From Arthrobacter sp. 9AX (GTDB lineage Bacteria; Actinomycetota; Actinomycetes; Actinomycetales; Micrococcaceae), in NCBI RefSeq assembly GCF_902506095.1, contig NZ_LR733293.1:1671061-1735060 (forward strand): a DNA stretch of 64,000 nt. Direction: 5' to 3'. This document shows, in pieces, positions 35,308-45,067 of the stretch. The position numbers and the translations under genes are program-made. Under the pieces are notes generated by a model, which worked only from the letters and a program-made list of their open reading frames with translations, did no database searches and was not told where the DNA came from. Every line of letters starts with the position of its first letter. The stretch's first letter is position 1.

Positions 35308-36168
35308 ATGCCCGTCGTAACTATGCGCCAGCTGCTTGACAGCGGCGTCCACTTTGGACACCAGACCCGCCGTTGGAACCCGAAGATGAAGCGCTTCATC
35401 TTCACCGAGCGCAACGGCATCTACATCATCGACCTTCAGCAGTCGCTGTCCTACATCGACCGCGCCTACGAGTTCGTGAAGGCCACCGTTGCACACGGCG
35501 GCACCGTCCTCTTCGTCGGTACCAAGAAGCAGGCGCAGGAAGCAATTGCCGAGCAGGCAACCCGCGTGGGCCAGCCCTACGTGAACCAGCGCTGGCTCGG
35601 CGGTATGCTGACCAACTTCCAGACCGTCGCCAAGCGCATCCAGCGCATGAAGGAACTCGAAGAGATCGACTTCGACGACGTCGCCGGCTCCGCTTACACC
35701 AAGAAGGAGCTCCTGCTCCTCAAGCGTGAACTCACCAAGCTCGAGTCCAACCTCGGCGGTATCCGCAACCTGACCAAGGCACCCTCCGTGCTCTGGATCG
35801 TGGACACCAAGAAGGAACACCTCGCCGTTGATGAGGCCAAGAAGCTGAACATCCCGGTGGTGGCCATCCTGGACACCAACTGCGATCCGGACGAAGTCGA
35901 CTTCCCGATCCCGGGCAACGACGACGCCATCCGCTCCGTGAACCTCCTGACCCGCGTTGTTGCCGACGCCGTTGCCGAGGGCCTCATCGCCCGCAACAAC
36001 CGCGCCACCGGCACCACCGAAGCTCCGGAAGAGCCGCTGGCCGAGTGGGAGCGCGAGCTCCTCGAAGGCAGCAAGGCCGAAGAGGCTGCCGCTCCGGCTG
36101 CCGAGGAAGCACCGGCTGCTGCCGAGGCTCCCGCCGCCGAAGCTCCGGCTGCAGACGACGCCAAGTAA
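35308..36168 (+). CDS. rpsB: 30S ribosomal protein S2
   Basis: A 286-residue S2 of the small ribosomal subunit. [22 protein letters not shown] at the N-terminus and the [19 protein letters not shown] block are diagnostic. The C-terminal 35 residues form an Ala/Glu/Pro-rich low-complexity extension, common in actinobacteria. Start ATG 35308 follows GGAAGGAG. It leads the conserved rpsB-tsf-pyrH-frr-cdsA set. Confidence 0.98.
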   Translation: MPVVTMRQLLDSGVHFGHQTRRWNPKMKRFIFTERNGIYIIDLQQSLSYIDRAYEFVKATVAHGGTVLFVGTKKQAQEAIAEQATRVGQPYVNQRWLGGMLTNFQTVAKRIQRMKELEEIDFDDVAGSAYTKKELLLLKRELTKLESNLGGIRNLTKAPSVLWIVDTKKEHLAVDEAKKLNIPVVAILDTNCDPDEVDFPIPGNDDAIRSVNLLTRVVADAVAEGLIARNNRATGTTEAPEEPLAEWERELLEGSKAEEAAAPAAEEAPAAAEAPAAEAPAADDAK

Positions 36169-36210
36169 CAAAATCCGGATTCTCCGGTGCCGCCCGCGGC
36201 GCCGGAGCTG

Positions 36211-36253
36211 CTGACAGGATGGCGGCCCACCAGGTGGGCTGCCGTCCTGTCAG
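36211..36253 (+). terminator. Strong 21-bp hairpin between rpsB and tsf
   Basis: 36211-36231 pairs with 36233-36253 along a continuous helix with two G:U pairs and an extremely small loop. No T-run follows, so it may be an mRNA-processing site or partial attenuator that sets the S2:EF-Ts ratio rather than a full terminator. Confidence 0.65.
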
Positions 36254-36292
36254 TCCGTACACCACAACACATTTCTAGACAGAGGGGTTCAC

Positions 36293-37129
36293 ATGGCGAA
36301 CTACACTGCCGCGGACATCAAGGCCCTGCGCGAGCGCACCGGCGCCGGCATGATGGACGTCAAGAAGGCTCTTGACGAAGCCAACGGTGACGCCGAGAAG
36401 GCCATCGAAATCATCCGCATCAAGGGTCTCAAGGGCGCTACCAAGCGCGAGGGCCGCTCCACCGCTGAAGGCCTGGTGGCCGCCAAGGTCAGCAACGGCG
36501 TCGGCGTGATGATCGAAGTCAACTGCGAGACCGACTTCGTGGCCAAGGCTGACAAGTTCATCCAGCTGGCCGACAAGGTCCTGGCCGTTGCCGTTGAGTC
36601 CGGCGCTGCCGACCTCGAGACCCTGCTCGCCACCGAAGTTGACGGCAAGCCGCTCTCCGAGGTTGTCGTCGAAGAAGGCGCTGTCCTGGGCGAAAAGGTT
36701 GTTGTCCGCCGCATCTCCCGCGTTGAGGGTGCAACGGTTGACGCTTACCTGCACAAGACCTCCAAGGACCTGCCCGCCCAGGTTGGCGTGCTGTTCGCTG
36801 TTGACGGTGAAGGCGAAGCCGCTGCCACCGCCGCCCACGATGTCGCAGTCCACATCGCGGCCATGGCCCCGAACTACCTGACCCGCGAAGACGTTCCGTC
36901 CGACCTGGTCGAGTCCGAGCGCCGCATCGCCGAAGAGACCGCAAAGGCCGAGGGCAAGCCCGAAGCCGCGCTCACCAAGATCGTGGAAGGCCGCGTGACC
37001 GGCTTCTACAAGGGTGAGGTCCTGGTTGACCAGGCATTCGCGAAGGACGCCAAGAAGTCCGTGGCACAGATCCTCGAAGAGGCCGGTGTCAAGGGAACTG
37101 CGTTCACGCGTTTCCGCGTCGGCTCCTAG
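36293..37129 (+). CDS. tsf: Elongation factor Ts
   Basis: A 278-residue guanine-nucleotide exchange factor for EF-Tu. The N-terminal UBA-like domain begins NYTAADIKALRERTGAGMMD, and the EF-Ts signature VEVNCETDFVAK-type block is seen as EVNCETDFVAKAD (about residue 75). GTAFTRFRVG closes the protein. AGAGGGG precedes ATG 36293. It is followed by a terminator-like hairpin, so pyrH probably also has its own promoter. Confidence 0.98.
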   Translation: MANYTAADIKALRERTGAGMMDVKKALDEANGDAEKAIEIIRIKGLKGATKREGRSTAEGLVAAKVSNGVGVMIEVNCETDFVAKADKFIQLADKVLAVAVESGAADLETLLATEVDGKPLSEVVVEEGAVLGEKVVVRRISRVEGATVDAYLHKTSKDLPAQVGVLFAVDGEGEAAATAAHDVAVHIAAMAPNYLTREDVPSDLVESERRIAEETAKAEGKPEAALTKIVEGRVTGFYKGEVLVDQAFAKDAKKSVAQILEEAGVKGTAFTRFRVGS

Positions 37130-37139
37130 CCGGTAGCGC

Positions 37140-37174
37140 AAAAGGGGTGGCCACTTTCGGTGGCCGCCCCTTTT
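37140..37174 (+). terminator. Terminator after tsf
   Basis: AAAAGGGGTGGCCA pairs with TGGCCGCCCCTTTT with one G:T step, ending in a T-stretch. Confidence 0.9.
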
Positions 37175-37252
37175 GTATGTAACGGGCCGGCCGGTTCCGA
37201 GCACCGGCCCGAGCAGGATAACCTTTTTTCAGACCCCCAACCGGAAGGCATC

Positions 37253-37990
37253 ATGGAAGCCGTCAACACTGTAATGCAGCCAGAAAAAAGTCGACGCCGG
37301 GTCCTCCTGAAGCTCTCCGGCGAGGTCTTCGGCGGCGGGAAACTGGGCGTTGACCCGGAGACCGTCCGCGACGTCGCCAAGCAGATCGCCGCGGCAGTTC
37401 CGCAGGTGGAGGTGGCCATCGTGGTGGGCGGAGGCAACTTCTTCCGCGGCGCCGAACTGTCCCAGAGCGGCATGGACCGCTCCCGCGCCGACTACATGGG
37501 CATGCTCGGCACTGTCATGAACTGCCTGGCGCTGCAGGACTTCCTGGAGCAGGCCGGCGTCGAAACCCGTGTCCAGAGCGCCATCACCATGGGACAGGTG
37601 GCTGAGGCGTACATTCCCCGCCGCGCCATCCGGCACATGGAAAAGGGCCGTGTGGTCATCTTCGGTGCAGGCGCCGGATTGCCGTACTTCTCCACCGACA
37701 CCGTTGCAGCCCAGCGCGCGCTCGAAGTCCACGCCGACGTGGTCCTGATGGCCAAGAGCGGAGTGGACGCCGTCTACACGGCCGATCCCAAGAAGGACCC
37801 CAACGCAGAGCGGCTTGAAACGCTCAGCTACGACGACGCGCTCCGCCGCGACATCCGCGTGATGGACCAGACCGCCATGACCATGTGCAAGGACAACAAC
37901 CTCTCCATGGTGGTCTTTGGCATGGAAGGCGAGGGCAACGTCACCCGCGCCATCCTGGGTGAAAAGCTCGGCACGCTGGTCACCGCCTAG
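37253..37990 (+). CDS. pyrH: UMP kinase
   Basis: A 245-residue amino-acid-kinase-fold enzyme that phosphorylates UMP to [16 protein letters not shown] is the phosphate-binding start, [13 protein letters not shown] the UMP site, and [17 protein letters not shown] the ATP-side loop. Start ATG 37253 follows GGAAGG. Position between tsf and frr is conserved in actinobacteria. Confidence 0.97.
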   Translation: MEAVNTVMQPEKSRRRVLLKLSGEVFGGGKLGVDPETVRDVAKQIAAAVPQVEVAIVVGGGNFFRGAELSQSGMDRSRADYMGMLGTVMNCLALQDFLEQAGVETRVQSAITMGQVAEAYIPRRAIRHMEKGRVVIFGAGAGLPYFSTDTVAAQRALEVHADVVLMAKSGVDAVYTADPKKDPNAERLETLSYDDALRRDIRVMDQTAMTMCKDNNLSMVVFGMEGEGNVTRAILGEKLGTLVTA

Positions 37991-38117
37991 CTACGGCTAG
38001 GATGTTTTCAGGACAGTTCCGCCTCCGCCTTTCGGGACAGGGGACGGTCAACAGCAACCGAGAACCACGTGCACGGAGCCGGCGCCCCGGACCGCACCAG
38101 AATCGTCAGGAGAGACC

Positions 38118-38675
38118 GTGATAGAAGAAACCTTGCTCGAAGCCGAAGACAAGATGGACAAGGCCGTAGAGGTAGCTAAGGAAGACTTCGCTTCCATCCG
38201 CACCGGCCGGGCCAACCCGGGGCTGTACAACAAGGTTCTGGTGGACTACTACGGGTCGCCCACTCCGCTGCAGCAGCTTGCTTCCTTCGCCATTCCGGAC
38301 GCCCGCACCATCCTCATCACCCCGTTCGACAAGACGGCCCTGCGGGACATCGAACGCGCCCTGAGCGACTCCGAGGTGGGTGCCAACCCGTCCAACGACG
38401 GCAATGTCATCCGGATCACCATCCCGGAGCTCACCAAGGAACGCCGCAAGGAATACGTCAAGATCGTCAAGACCAAGGGCGAGGACGCGAAGATCTCCAT
38501 CCGCAACATCCGCCGCAAGGCCAAGGAAACCCTTGACCGGCTGGTCAAGGACGGCGAGGCCGGCGAGGACGAGGGCACCCGCGCCGAGAAGGAACTGGAC
38601 GGCATCACCAAGGCCCACGTGGAAGGCATCGACGAGCTGCTCAAGCGCAAGGAAGCAGAGCTGCTCGAAGTCTGA
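38118..38675 (+). CDS. frr: Ribosome recycling factor
   Basis: A 185-residue protein that splits post-termination ribosomes together with [36 protein letters not shown] [11 protein letters not shown] and [13 protein letters not shown] are family blocks, and the length is exactly typical. Start GTG 38118 follows AGGAGAG. The stop overlaps the cdsA start by one base, coupling the two. Confidence 0.97.
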   Translation: MIEETLLEAEDKMDKAVEVAKEDFASIRTGRANPGLYNKVLVDYYGSPTPLQQLASFAIPDARTILITPFDKTALRDIERALSDSEVGANPSNDGNVIRITIPELTKERRKEYVKIVKTKGEDAKISIRNIRRKAKETLDRLVKDGEAGEDEGTRAEKELDGITKAHVEGIDELLKRKEAELLEV

Positions 38676-39598
38676 TGGGTCAGGCAGAAAAGGCCCCGGC
38701 ACAACGGGCGCGCACACGGGGGAAGCAGCCCAGGAGCAATCCGACACCCAAAGCCGGACGCAACCTGCCGGCCGCGGTGGCCGTGGGCCTGGCCATGCTG
38801 TTCGCGGTGCTGGGCGGACTGCTGTTCCTCCCGCTGGGATTCGTGGCGGTGACCACCACGTTCGCCATCTTCGGTGTGTGGGAAATCTACCGGGCGCTCG
38901 AAGCGAACGGCACCAGGATGCCCATCGTGCCGGTGATGACGGGCACGGTGGCGATGCCGTTCTGCGCCTACCTCGGCGGCATGGAAAGCCTGCTCTTTGC
39001 CATGCTCCTGAGCTCGGTGGCTGTCCTGCTGTGGCGCTCCGTTGAGAGCGCCGCCGGCTCGGCCAACAGCATTTTCGCGGGTGTGTTCACCCTGGGCTGG
39101 GTGCCGTTCTTCATCAGCTTTGCTGCGCTCCCGCTGCACGCCGCAGGAGGGGCCACCCCGCTGGGGCTTTGGCCAGGCGGCACCATTCCCGACGGTGCGT
39201 GGCAGGTGGCGGTGATGCTGCTGCTGGTGGTGTCCAACGACACCTTCGGCTACCTGGTGGGCGCGTCCCTGGGCAAGCACCCCATGGCCCCGAAGATCAG
39301 CCCAAAGAAGTCCTGGGAAGGATTTGCCGGGTCCATCGCCGGCGCCATGCTGATCGGTGTCCTTGCCAGCCTCTTTGTGCTGGACAAGCCCTGGTGGGTG
39401 GGCATCGTCCTGGCGGTGGGAACAGTTGCGGCCGCCACCGCCGGCGACCTCGCCGAATCCATGGTTAAGCGCGAACTCGGCGTCAAGGACATGAGCAGCA
39501 TCCTGCCCGGGCACGGCGGTGTGATGGACCGGCTCGACTCAATCGTGTTCGCTTCACCGGTGGTATTCGTCCTGTACGGGCTGCTTGCCGGGGCCTGA
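38675..39598 (+). CDS. cdsA: Phosphatidate cytidylyltransferase
   Basis: A 307-residue membrane enzyme that makes CDP-diacylglycerol from phosphatidate and CTP, the entry point of phospholipid synthesis. The C-terminal CDS signature is present: PKKSWEGFAGS followed by GDLAESMVKRELGVKDMSS and PGHGGVMDRLDSI. An N-terminal basic, disordered stretch of about 30 residues precedes roughly eight helices. It supplies the substrate used by enzymes such as the CDP-alcohol transferase at 29838. Confidence 0.95.
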   Translation: MGQAEKAPAQRARTRGKQPRSNPTPKAGRNLPAAVAVGLAMLFAVLGGLLFLPLGFVAVTTTFAIFGVWEIYRALEANGTRMPIVPVMTGTVAMPFCAYLGGMESLLFAMLLSSVAVLLWRSVESAAGSANSIFAGVFTLGWVPFFISFAALPLHAAGGATPLGLWPGGTIPDGAWQVAVMLLLVVSNDTFGYLVGASLGKHPMAPKISPKKSWEGFAGSIAGAMLIGVLASLFVLDKPWWVGIVLAVGTVAAATAGDLAESMVKRELGVKDMSSILPGHGGVMDRLDSIVFASPVVFVLYGLLAGA

Positions 39599-39722
39599 GG
39601 TACGCGCGGCCTGACACAAGCGGGACCTGACCTACGCGCAGCCCGAAACAAACCCCCGCCGGATCCTGGCGCCCTAGACTGGGGCAGAGGCGATACGGCT
39701 GAAGAGCATTGAAGGAATCGAA

Positions 39723-40307
39723 GTGGCATTGGACATTCACCGGCACATCCCCGCGTCCTTTGAGCGCGTGCAGCGCAGCGAATATGGCTACAACGCCAAG
39801 CAGGTGGACCAGTTCCTGCAGCGGGCGCGGGTTTCCCTGGAAACCCCGGAGGCCGCATCGCACCCCATCAACAGCTCGGATGTCCGGGCCGTCTCTTTTG
39901 ACCCCGTTAAGGGCGGCTACTCCGCCGCAGTGGTGGACGCAGCCCTGGACCGCCTCGAGGACGCTTTTGCCCGCCGCGAGCGGGACGAGCTGATCGCAGC
40001 CCGGGGCGAGGAAGCCTGGCTGCGTGAGATCGGGAACCTGTCCGGCATCCTTCGCGGCCGGCTGCACCGGCCCGACGGTGAACGGTTCCGGCGCCCCGCC
40101 AAAAAGAAAACCCGCAGCTACAACACCGCCGACGTGGACCGGCTGTGCCGTGAACTTGTGGCCTACCTGGAACAGGACAAGCCGCTCAGCGTGGACAACG
40201 TCCGGCGCGCAGTCTTCCGTCCCGCCGTGGGCAAGGACGGGTATGAGGAAACCCAGGTGGACGCATTCCTTGACCGGGTGGTCGAGCTGATGGCCGCCAT
40301 CGACTGA
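39723..40307 (+). CDS. DivIVA-domain-containing protein
   Basis: A 194-residue protein. It carries repeated short DivIVA-type motifs of the form 'F/Y-x-R-x-x-x-GY-x-x-x-x-VDxFL' (SEYGYNAKQVDQFLQRA; PVKGGYSAAVVDAALDRL; TRSYNTADVDRLCREL; GKDGYEETQVDAFLDRV). This is the arrangement of the small actinobacterial DivIVA-domain proteins found beside cdsA. A role at the cell pole or septum is possible but unproven. Start GTG 39723 fits the family N-terminus. Confidence 0.85.
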   Translation: MALDIHRHIPASFERVQRSEYGYNAKQVDQFLQRARVSLETPEAASHPINSSDVRAVSFDPVKGGYSAAVVDAALDRLEDAFARRERDELIAARGEEAWLREIGNLSGILRGRLHRPDGERFRRPAKKKTRSYNTADVDRLCRELVAYLEQDKPLSVDNVRRAVFRPAVGKDGYEETQVDAFLDRVVELMAAID

Positions 40308-40312
40308 GGCGT

Positions 40313-41002
40313 TCAGCCTTCATCCGGGGGTGTGGGGGAGAGCGGCGTGAACCTGTGCCAGATCTCCGTATAGGCGCGGTAGCCGTGAACCGCCGTGGCT
40401 GTCAGGAACGCCGAACCGGTGGCCGCTCCAACAATGACCGCGGCGGGCGTACCCGCGCCCAGCAGCACCAGCAGCAGGCCGGACAGGATGGCAATCAGGG
40501 CGGCGTTCGCGGCGGTCATGAAGATCATGCTGCTGCCGGCCACGTGGCTCAGGGAACTACGGTTTCCGAAGAAGAAGTAGGTCCGGCCGGAGCCCGCCTC
40601 GTCGTCGTGGCAGGCGGCCATCAGGTACGGTGCTACGCCGGGATCCAGGTCCACGTACGCCGCGCGAAGCCGGTTCATCGCGGTCACGTACATCAGGTCC
40701 TCCTGTGCCACGTTCATCACGCGCACCTGCGTGAGCAGCCCCATGGCCACGTCGATGCAGAGCACGATCACGGCGAGCATCACAAACTCCTCCGAAAACC
40801 GTGTGGCCTGGCCTACCAAAGCAACACTCACCAGGCTGGCGGAAGTGAAGGTCAGGAACATGCTGATCCGGGTCAGCACCTCGCTCTGGGTGGTACTGCG
40901 GGAGGCAAGCAGGCCCCAATGCTCCGTGGCCAGCAGCTGCGCTCGCACTGACGGAGGGATTTCGGCCGGCGTGCCGGACGAGCTTTCGCCCTCGATGGAC
41001 AT
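40313..41002 (-). CDS. Conserved membrane protein of unknown function
   Basis: A 229-residue protein with two hydrophobic hairpins, about residues 45-90 (SMFLTFTSASLVSVALVG; FVMLAVIVLCIDVAMGLL) and 155-205 (MIFMTAANAALIAILSGL; AAVIVGAATGSAFLTATAVHG). A soluble loop between them is rich in acidic and aromatic residues (YMTAMNRLRAAYVDLDP-like region). No enzymatic motif is seen. It ends 6 bp from the DivIVA-domain gene on the opposite strand. Confidence 0.7.
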   Translation of the reverse strand: MSIEGESSSGTPAEIPPSVRAQLLATEHWGLLASRSTTQSEVLTRISMFLTFTSASLVSVALVGQATRFSEEFVMLAVIVLCIDVAMGLLTQVRVMNVAQEDLMYVTAMNRLRAAYVDLDPGVAPYLMAACHDDEAGSGRTYFFFGNRSSLSHVAGSSMIFMTAANAALIAILSGLLLVLLGAGTPAAVIVGAATGSAFLTATAVHGYRAYTEIWHRFTPLSPTPPDEG

Positions 41003-41084
41003 GGCGCTATTGTCCCTTATCGCCGTAGCGAGCGCGAGGAAAAGCCGGCACCATCCACCAAAGCAGGGCGGACGACGGCGGGAC

Positions 41085-42551
41085 TCACCTTTCCGTGGCC
41101 AGCGGCCTTTCCGGGGTGTGCAGGCGGGTCATGACCCGGGCCATCGTTTGGGGGACCCGTCGCGCAGTGGCGCGTGAGACGGCCACCATCACCGCGAATG
41201 CCGCCGGCACCGTCCAGGCCGCCGGCTGCGCCAGCCACGGTGCAAGGTTCGAAGCACCCACCAGGGCGCCGGCGATCATTGCCCCGCCGCACAGGATTCC
41301 GCCCGTCACCATCCCGGCGATGGCACCGGCGTCGGTCAGGCCCCGCCACCAGATGCCCAGCAGGAGCACCGGACATACCGTGGAGGCCGTGAACGCGAAC
41401 ACCAGCCCCACACTGCCGGCGAGGGCCAGCGAGTCCGTCATAAACGCAAACCCCAGGGGTACGACGGCGGAGATCACCGCCGCGAGCCGGAAGCCGCCCA
41501 CTTCGCCCCCCAGGACGTCCTGGCTGATAACACCGGCCAGGGACACCACCAGGCCGGAGGTGGTGGACAGGAACGCGGCAAACGCACCGGCCACCACCAG
41601 GGCTGAGAGGAAGTCCCCGGCGGCGCCGCCCACGAGTTCACCCGGAAGCAGCAGCACCATGGCGTCGGCTTGGTTGGCACGGGCCAGGCCGGGCGCAAAG
41701 ACCCTCGCCACCAGCCCGTACGCGGTGGGAAAAAGGTAGAACACGGACAGCAGGCCCAGGACGATCAGGGTGGTGCGGCGGGCCGACTGCCCGTCCGGGT
41801 TGGTGTAGAACCGGACCAGGACATGCGGCAGCCCGAGGGTGCCGAAGAGCAGGGCCACCAGCAGCGACACCTTCTGGTAGGCCCCGGCAGGGGCAAGGCC
41901 GGTGGGGTTCACTGCCGGTGCGGACAGCGCCGGTGTCCCGTTTCCGGCCAGCATAAAAACAATGAACAGGATGGGAACGGCAAGGGCGGTCAGCTTGAGC
42001 CAGTACTGGAAGGCCTGCACAAACGTGATGGAACGCATGCCGCCGGCCACCACTGTCAGGCACACCACGATCACCACCGCCACCGAACCCACCCAGGAGG
42101 GCAGGCCGGTGGTGATCCGGATGGTGAGGGCGGCGCCGTGGAGCTGCGGCACGATGTAGAGCCAGCCCACCAGCACCACCACGAGGCTGGTGACTTTCCG
42201 GACCGCCCGGGAGTCCAGCCTGGCCTCCGTAAAGTCCGGAATCGTGTAGGCCCCGGACCGGCGCAGCGGGGCGGCAACAAACAGCAACAGCATCAGGTAC
42301 CCCGCGGTGTACCCCACGGGAAACCACAGCGCGTCCGTCCCGGAGAGCAGAATGAGCCCGGCGACTCCCAGGAAGCTTGCGGCGGAGAGGTATTCGCCGC
42401 CGATGGCCGAGGCGTTCCACCAGGGCCGCACGGTCCGGGAGGCAACATAGAAATCGCCCGTGGTGCGGGAGATCCGCAGCCCGTAGAAGCCGATCACCGC
42501 CGTGGCCACGGAAACCACCGCCAGCGCGGCGACGGCCACCCCGGCATTCAT
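41085..42551 (-). CDS. Sodium:solute symporter (acetate/monocarboxylate type)
   Basis: A 488-residue SSS-family carrier with about thirteen helices. GEYLSAASFLGVAGLILL and LPHVLVRFYTNPDGQSAR are the blocks shared with ActP/MctC monocarboxylate symporters. Its gene lies 8 bp after a small two-helix protein and downstream of LytTR and LytS-type genes on the same strand, so all four probably form one unit. Substrate preference, such as acetate, pyruvate or propionate, is inferred from the family. Confidence 0.88.
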   Translation of the reverse strand: MNAGVAVAALAVVSVATAVIGFYGLRISRTTGDFYVASRTVRPWWNASAIGGEYLSAASFLGVAGLILLSGTDALWFPVGYTAGYLMLLLFVAAPLRRSGAYTIPDFTEARLDSRAVRKVTSLVVVLVGWLYIVPQLHGAALTIRITTGLPSWVGSVAVVIVVCLTVVAGGMRSITFVQAFQYWLKLTALAVPILFIVFMLAGNGTPALSAPAVNPTGLAPAGAYQKVSLLVALLFGTLGLPHVLVRFYTNPDGQSARRTTLIVLGLLSVFYLFPTAYGLVARVFAPGLARANQADAMVLLLPGELVGGAAGDFLSALVVAGAFAAFLSTTSGLVVSLAGVISQDVLGGEVGGFRLAAVISAVVPLGFAFMTDSLALAGSVGLVFAFTASTVCPVLLLGIWWRGLTDAGAIAGMVTGGILCGGAMIAGALVGASNLAPWLAQPAAWTVPAAFAVMVAVSRATARRVPQTMARVMTRLHTPERPLATER

Positions 42552-42558
42552 GCGGCGC

Positions 42559-42939
42559 TCACCGGTTCCTGGACAGGAGTTGCGCGCTCACCGGTTCACC
42601 GGCCAGGTCCCGGTAGCGTGCTTCGTTACGGGCAGCGGTCCGGACATACAGCCAGGCGCTGAGCCCGATCACGGGATAGCTGCCGGCACCCAGGAGGATC
42701 CAGTCGAAGGGGATCCCCGCGATGCGGGTCTCCGAGAGGCCGGGCACCGCGGCGAGGAGCAGCGGGAAGGCGCCCAGGATCAGCAGGAACCCGCTGGCCA
42801 CCACCAGCGCCAGCCGCAGCTGGGAGCGGATCAGGGACCTGACGAATACCTGCCCCACCTCGGAGTCCTGCGCGGCCTCACGGCTTTGACTGGCGGGAAG
42901 GGCCGCCGAGCGGGGAGCCGTCACGCGCACCCTGGTCAT
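42559..42939 (-). CDS. Small two-helix membrane protein, DUF485-like symporter partner
   Basis: A 126-residue protein with two membrane helices (LRLALVVASGFLLILGAFPLLLA; WILLGAGSYPVIGLSAWLYV) in the layout of DUF485 proteins that accompany acetate symporters. Start ATG 42939 overlaps the response-regulator stop (ATGA), showing translational coupling. The N-terminus (MTRVRVTAPRS) is basic. Its role is probably as an accessory of the adjacent symporter. Confidence 0.72.
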   Translation of the reverse strand: MTRVRVTAPRSAALPASQSREAAQDSEVGQVFVRSLIRSQLRLALVVASGFLLILGAFPLLLAAVPGLSETRIAGIPFDWILLGAGSYPVIGLSAWLYVRTAARNEARYRDLAGEPVSAQLLSRNR

Positions 42940-43652
42940 GCGTGCGGCCTGATCCGGGTGGCTCCCAGCTTTTCCCGAACGGTGGGCAGGTGCCGGCGGC
43001 TGATGGGCAGCCCGGCGCCCGCGACGGTGACGCTGGGCCCGTCTGCCGCCAGCTTCATGGAGGTCACGTGCTTCAGGGCGACGAGGTAGGAGCGGTGGGT
43101 CCTGATGAACCCGGCATCCGCCCACTGCTGCTCCAGGTCGGCCAGCGGAACCCTGATGAGGTAGCTGGCATCGGCGGTATGGAGCCGTGCGTAGTCGCCC
43201 TGGGCCTGGACGTACGTGACGTCATCCCGCCGGATCATCCTGGTGGTTCCGCCCTGGTCCACCGTGATCATCTCCGGTGCGGTACCGCCGTCGCGCAGTT
43301 CGCTGATGCGGCCCACGGACCGTGCCAGCCGTTCGGCACGGACGGGTTTGAGCAGGTAGTCCACGGCCGCGAGCTCGAAGGCCTTCAAGGCGTGGTCCTC
43401 GTCCGCTGTCACGAACACCACCGCCGGGGGATTCCGGCTCCCGCTGATGGCGCGGGCGATATCCAGCCCGGACACTGCCGGCATGTGGATGTCCAGGAAG
43501 ACGGCGTCAACCTGGCTTGTGGCCAGCGCCCGCAGGGCTTCGCTGCCGGAGGTGGCGCGCAGGACGGTGCCGATACGGTCGTCCCGGCCGAGGAGGAACG
43601 CCAGTTCCTCGACGGCGGGTAACTCATCATCGACGACGAGGACGTTAATCAT
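42936..43652 (-). CDS. LytTR-family response regulator
   Basis: A 238-residue protein with a CheY-like receiver domain (DD at residues 8-9, phospho-acceptor D54 in VFLDIHMP, K in YLLKPV) and a C-terminal LytTR DNA-binding domain (residues about 130-235, VTYVQAQGDYARLHTADASY). It lies directly downstream of the LytS-type kinase gene (26-bp gap) and upstream of the symporter module, so it is the likely regulator of one or both symporters. Confidence 0.9.
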   Translation of the reverse strand: MINVLVVDDELPAVEELAFLLGRDDRIGTVLRATSGSEALRALATSQVDAVFLDIHMPAVSGLDIARAISGSRNPPAVVFVTADEDHALKAFELAAVDYLLKPVRAERLARSVGRISELRDGGTAPEMITVDQGGTTRMIRRDDVTYVQAQGDYARLHTADASYLIRVPLADLEQQWADAGFIRTHRSYLVALKHVTSMKLAADGPSVTVAGAGLPISRRHLPTVREKLGATRIRPHA

Positions 43653-43678
43653 CCTCCTAGGTTAGCTTCCGCCCGGCG

Positions 43679-44887
43679 TCATGCGTCGTGGCCGGGCTGG
43701 GACTTGGGCACCCGCATGGTGATCAGCGTTCCCTCCCCGGGCGCGGTCTCGATCACCAGCCCGTGGTCGTTGCCGTAGACCTGGCGGAGGCGGGCGTCCA
43801 CGTTCCGCAGTCCCACATGGATGCCGTCCGTGTGGCCAGCCAGCGTGGACTGGAGCTGGGCAGGGTCCATGCCCACGCCGTCGTCCTCGATGGTCACCTC
43901 GGCGAAAGCTCCGGCGTCGTTCGCCGTGATGCTGATGTGCCCCGGACCTTCCTTGGCCTCCAGTCCGTGCCGCACCGCGTTTTCCACGAGCGGCTGCAGG
44001 CTGAGGAAGGGGATGACCGTGCCCAGGACTTCCGGCGCCACCCGCAGGCTGACCTGCACGCGCTCGCCGAACCGGGCACGTTCCAGGAGCAGGTAGCGGT
44101 CGATGCAGCGGAGTTCTTCGGCGAGCGTGGTGAAGTCGCCGTGGCGGCGGAAGGAATAGCGGGTGAAATCGGCGAACTCCACCACGAGCTCCCGGGCGCG
44201 GGCGGGGTCGGTATTGATGAAGGAGGCGATGGCATTGAGCGAGTTGTAGATGAAGTGTGGACTGATCTGGGCGCGCAGCGCCCGTACTTCGGCTTCCATC
44301 AGCATGGTCCGTGACGCGTCCAGCTCCGCGAGTTCCACCTGTGCGGCCACCCAGTCCGCCACTTCGCTGGTGGCACGCACCAGCCCCGCACTGGCCGACC
44401 GCGCAAATGCCGCCACCGCGCCTACCACCCGCGTGCCGGCCCGCACCGGCGCTATCACGGCGGCCAGCGGACCGCCGGTGCCGTCGCCGCCATGCCCGCC
44501 GGCACCGGCAGGCCGCCCGGCGGGCAGCACCACCGTCCGGCCCCCGGCCAACACCCCTTCCGCCAGGTGCATCAGCTGCGGTTTGAGTTCCTCGGCCGCA
44601 CCGTCCCAGGCCAGTACGCCGGCGGTGTCGGTGATGGCCAGGGCCTCGCAGCCCAGCAGCGTCCGGAGGTGCCGGCTGGCCTTCGCGGCACCTGCCGGGT
44701 TCAGGCCGCGCCGAAGGTGCTGCCCCGCCTGGGATGCCGCATGCAGGGTGTGATAGGTGGCGCGCTCCGCGTCGGTGCCGAGATCACGGAACGAGCGGAG
44801 CACCTTGAGCCCGACGCCCACGACGACGGCGATCGCCATGGCGATAACGGCCACGGCCGCGGCAGTCAGGAGGGGAGAGTCCAGCAT
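43679..44887 (-). CDS. LytS-type sensor histidine kinase
   Basis: A 402-residue kinase. One N-terminal membrane helix (LLTAAAVAVIAMAIAVVVGVG) precedes a GAF-like sensor part (about 50-190), the His_kinase segment with phospho-His in ISPHFIYNSLNAIASFI, and an ATPase domain (PLVENAVRHGLE; IEDDGVGMDP; GIHVGLRNVDARL). Start ATG 44887 removes a spurious upstream extension. It is divergent from the DUF485/symporter pair, with which it shares a 180-bp promoter region. Confidence 0.9.
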   Translation of the reverse strand: MLDSPLLTAAAVAVIAMAIAVVVGVGLKVLRSFRDLGTDAERATYHTLHAASQAGQHLRRGLNPAGAAKASRHLRTLLGCEALAITDTAGVLAWDGAAEELKPQLMHLAEGVLAGGRTVVLPAGRPAGAGGHGGDGTGGPLAAVIAPVRAGTRVVGAVAAFARSASAGLVRATSEVADWVAAQVELAELDASRTMLMEAEVRALRAQISPHFIYNSLNAIASFINTDPARARELVVEFADFTRYSFRRHGDFTTLAEELRCIDRYLLLERARFGERVQVSLRVAPEVLGTVIPFLSLQPLVENAVRHGLEAKEGPGHISITANDAGAFAEVTIEDDGVGMDPAQLQSTLAGHTDGIHVGLRNVDARLRQVYGNDHGLVIETAPGEGTLITMRVPKSQPGHDA

Positions 44888-45067
44888 GGTGCCCAGCGTA
44901 GCCGCGGGTGCCGTTTGTCGCAGCATCCCGACCGTTGAGCGACGCCGGCCGGGCCAGGTATGGTCCGCGGGGCACCGCGGCAAGCAGAGTGAGTGCAGTC
45001 ACACTCGCGGTTTCCTGTCCGGGATTTGCAGCCGAGGTGACACGGCAAGTCTCAATGAGGAGGAACG

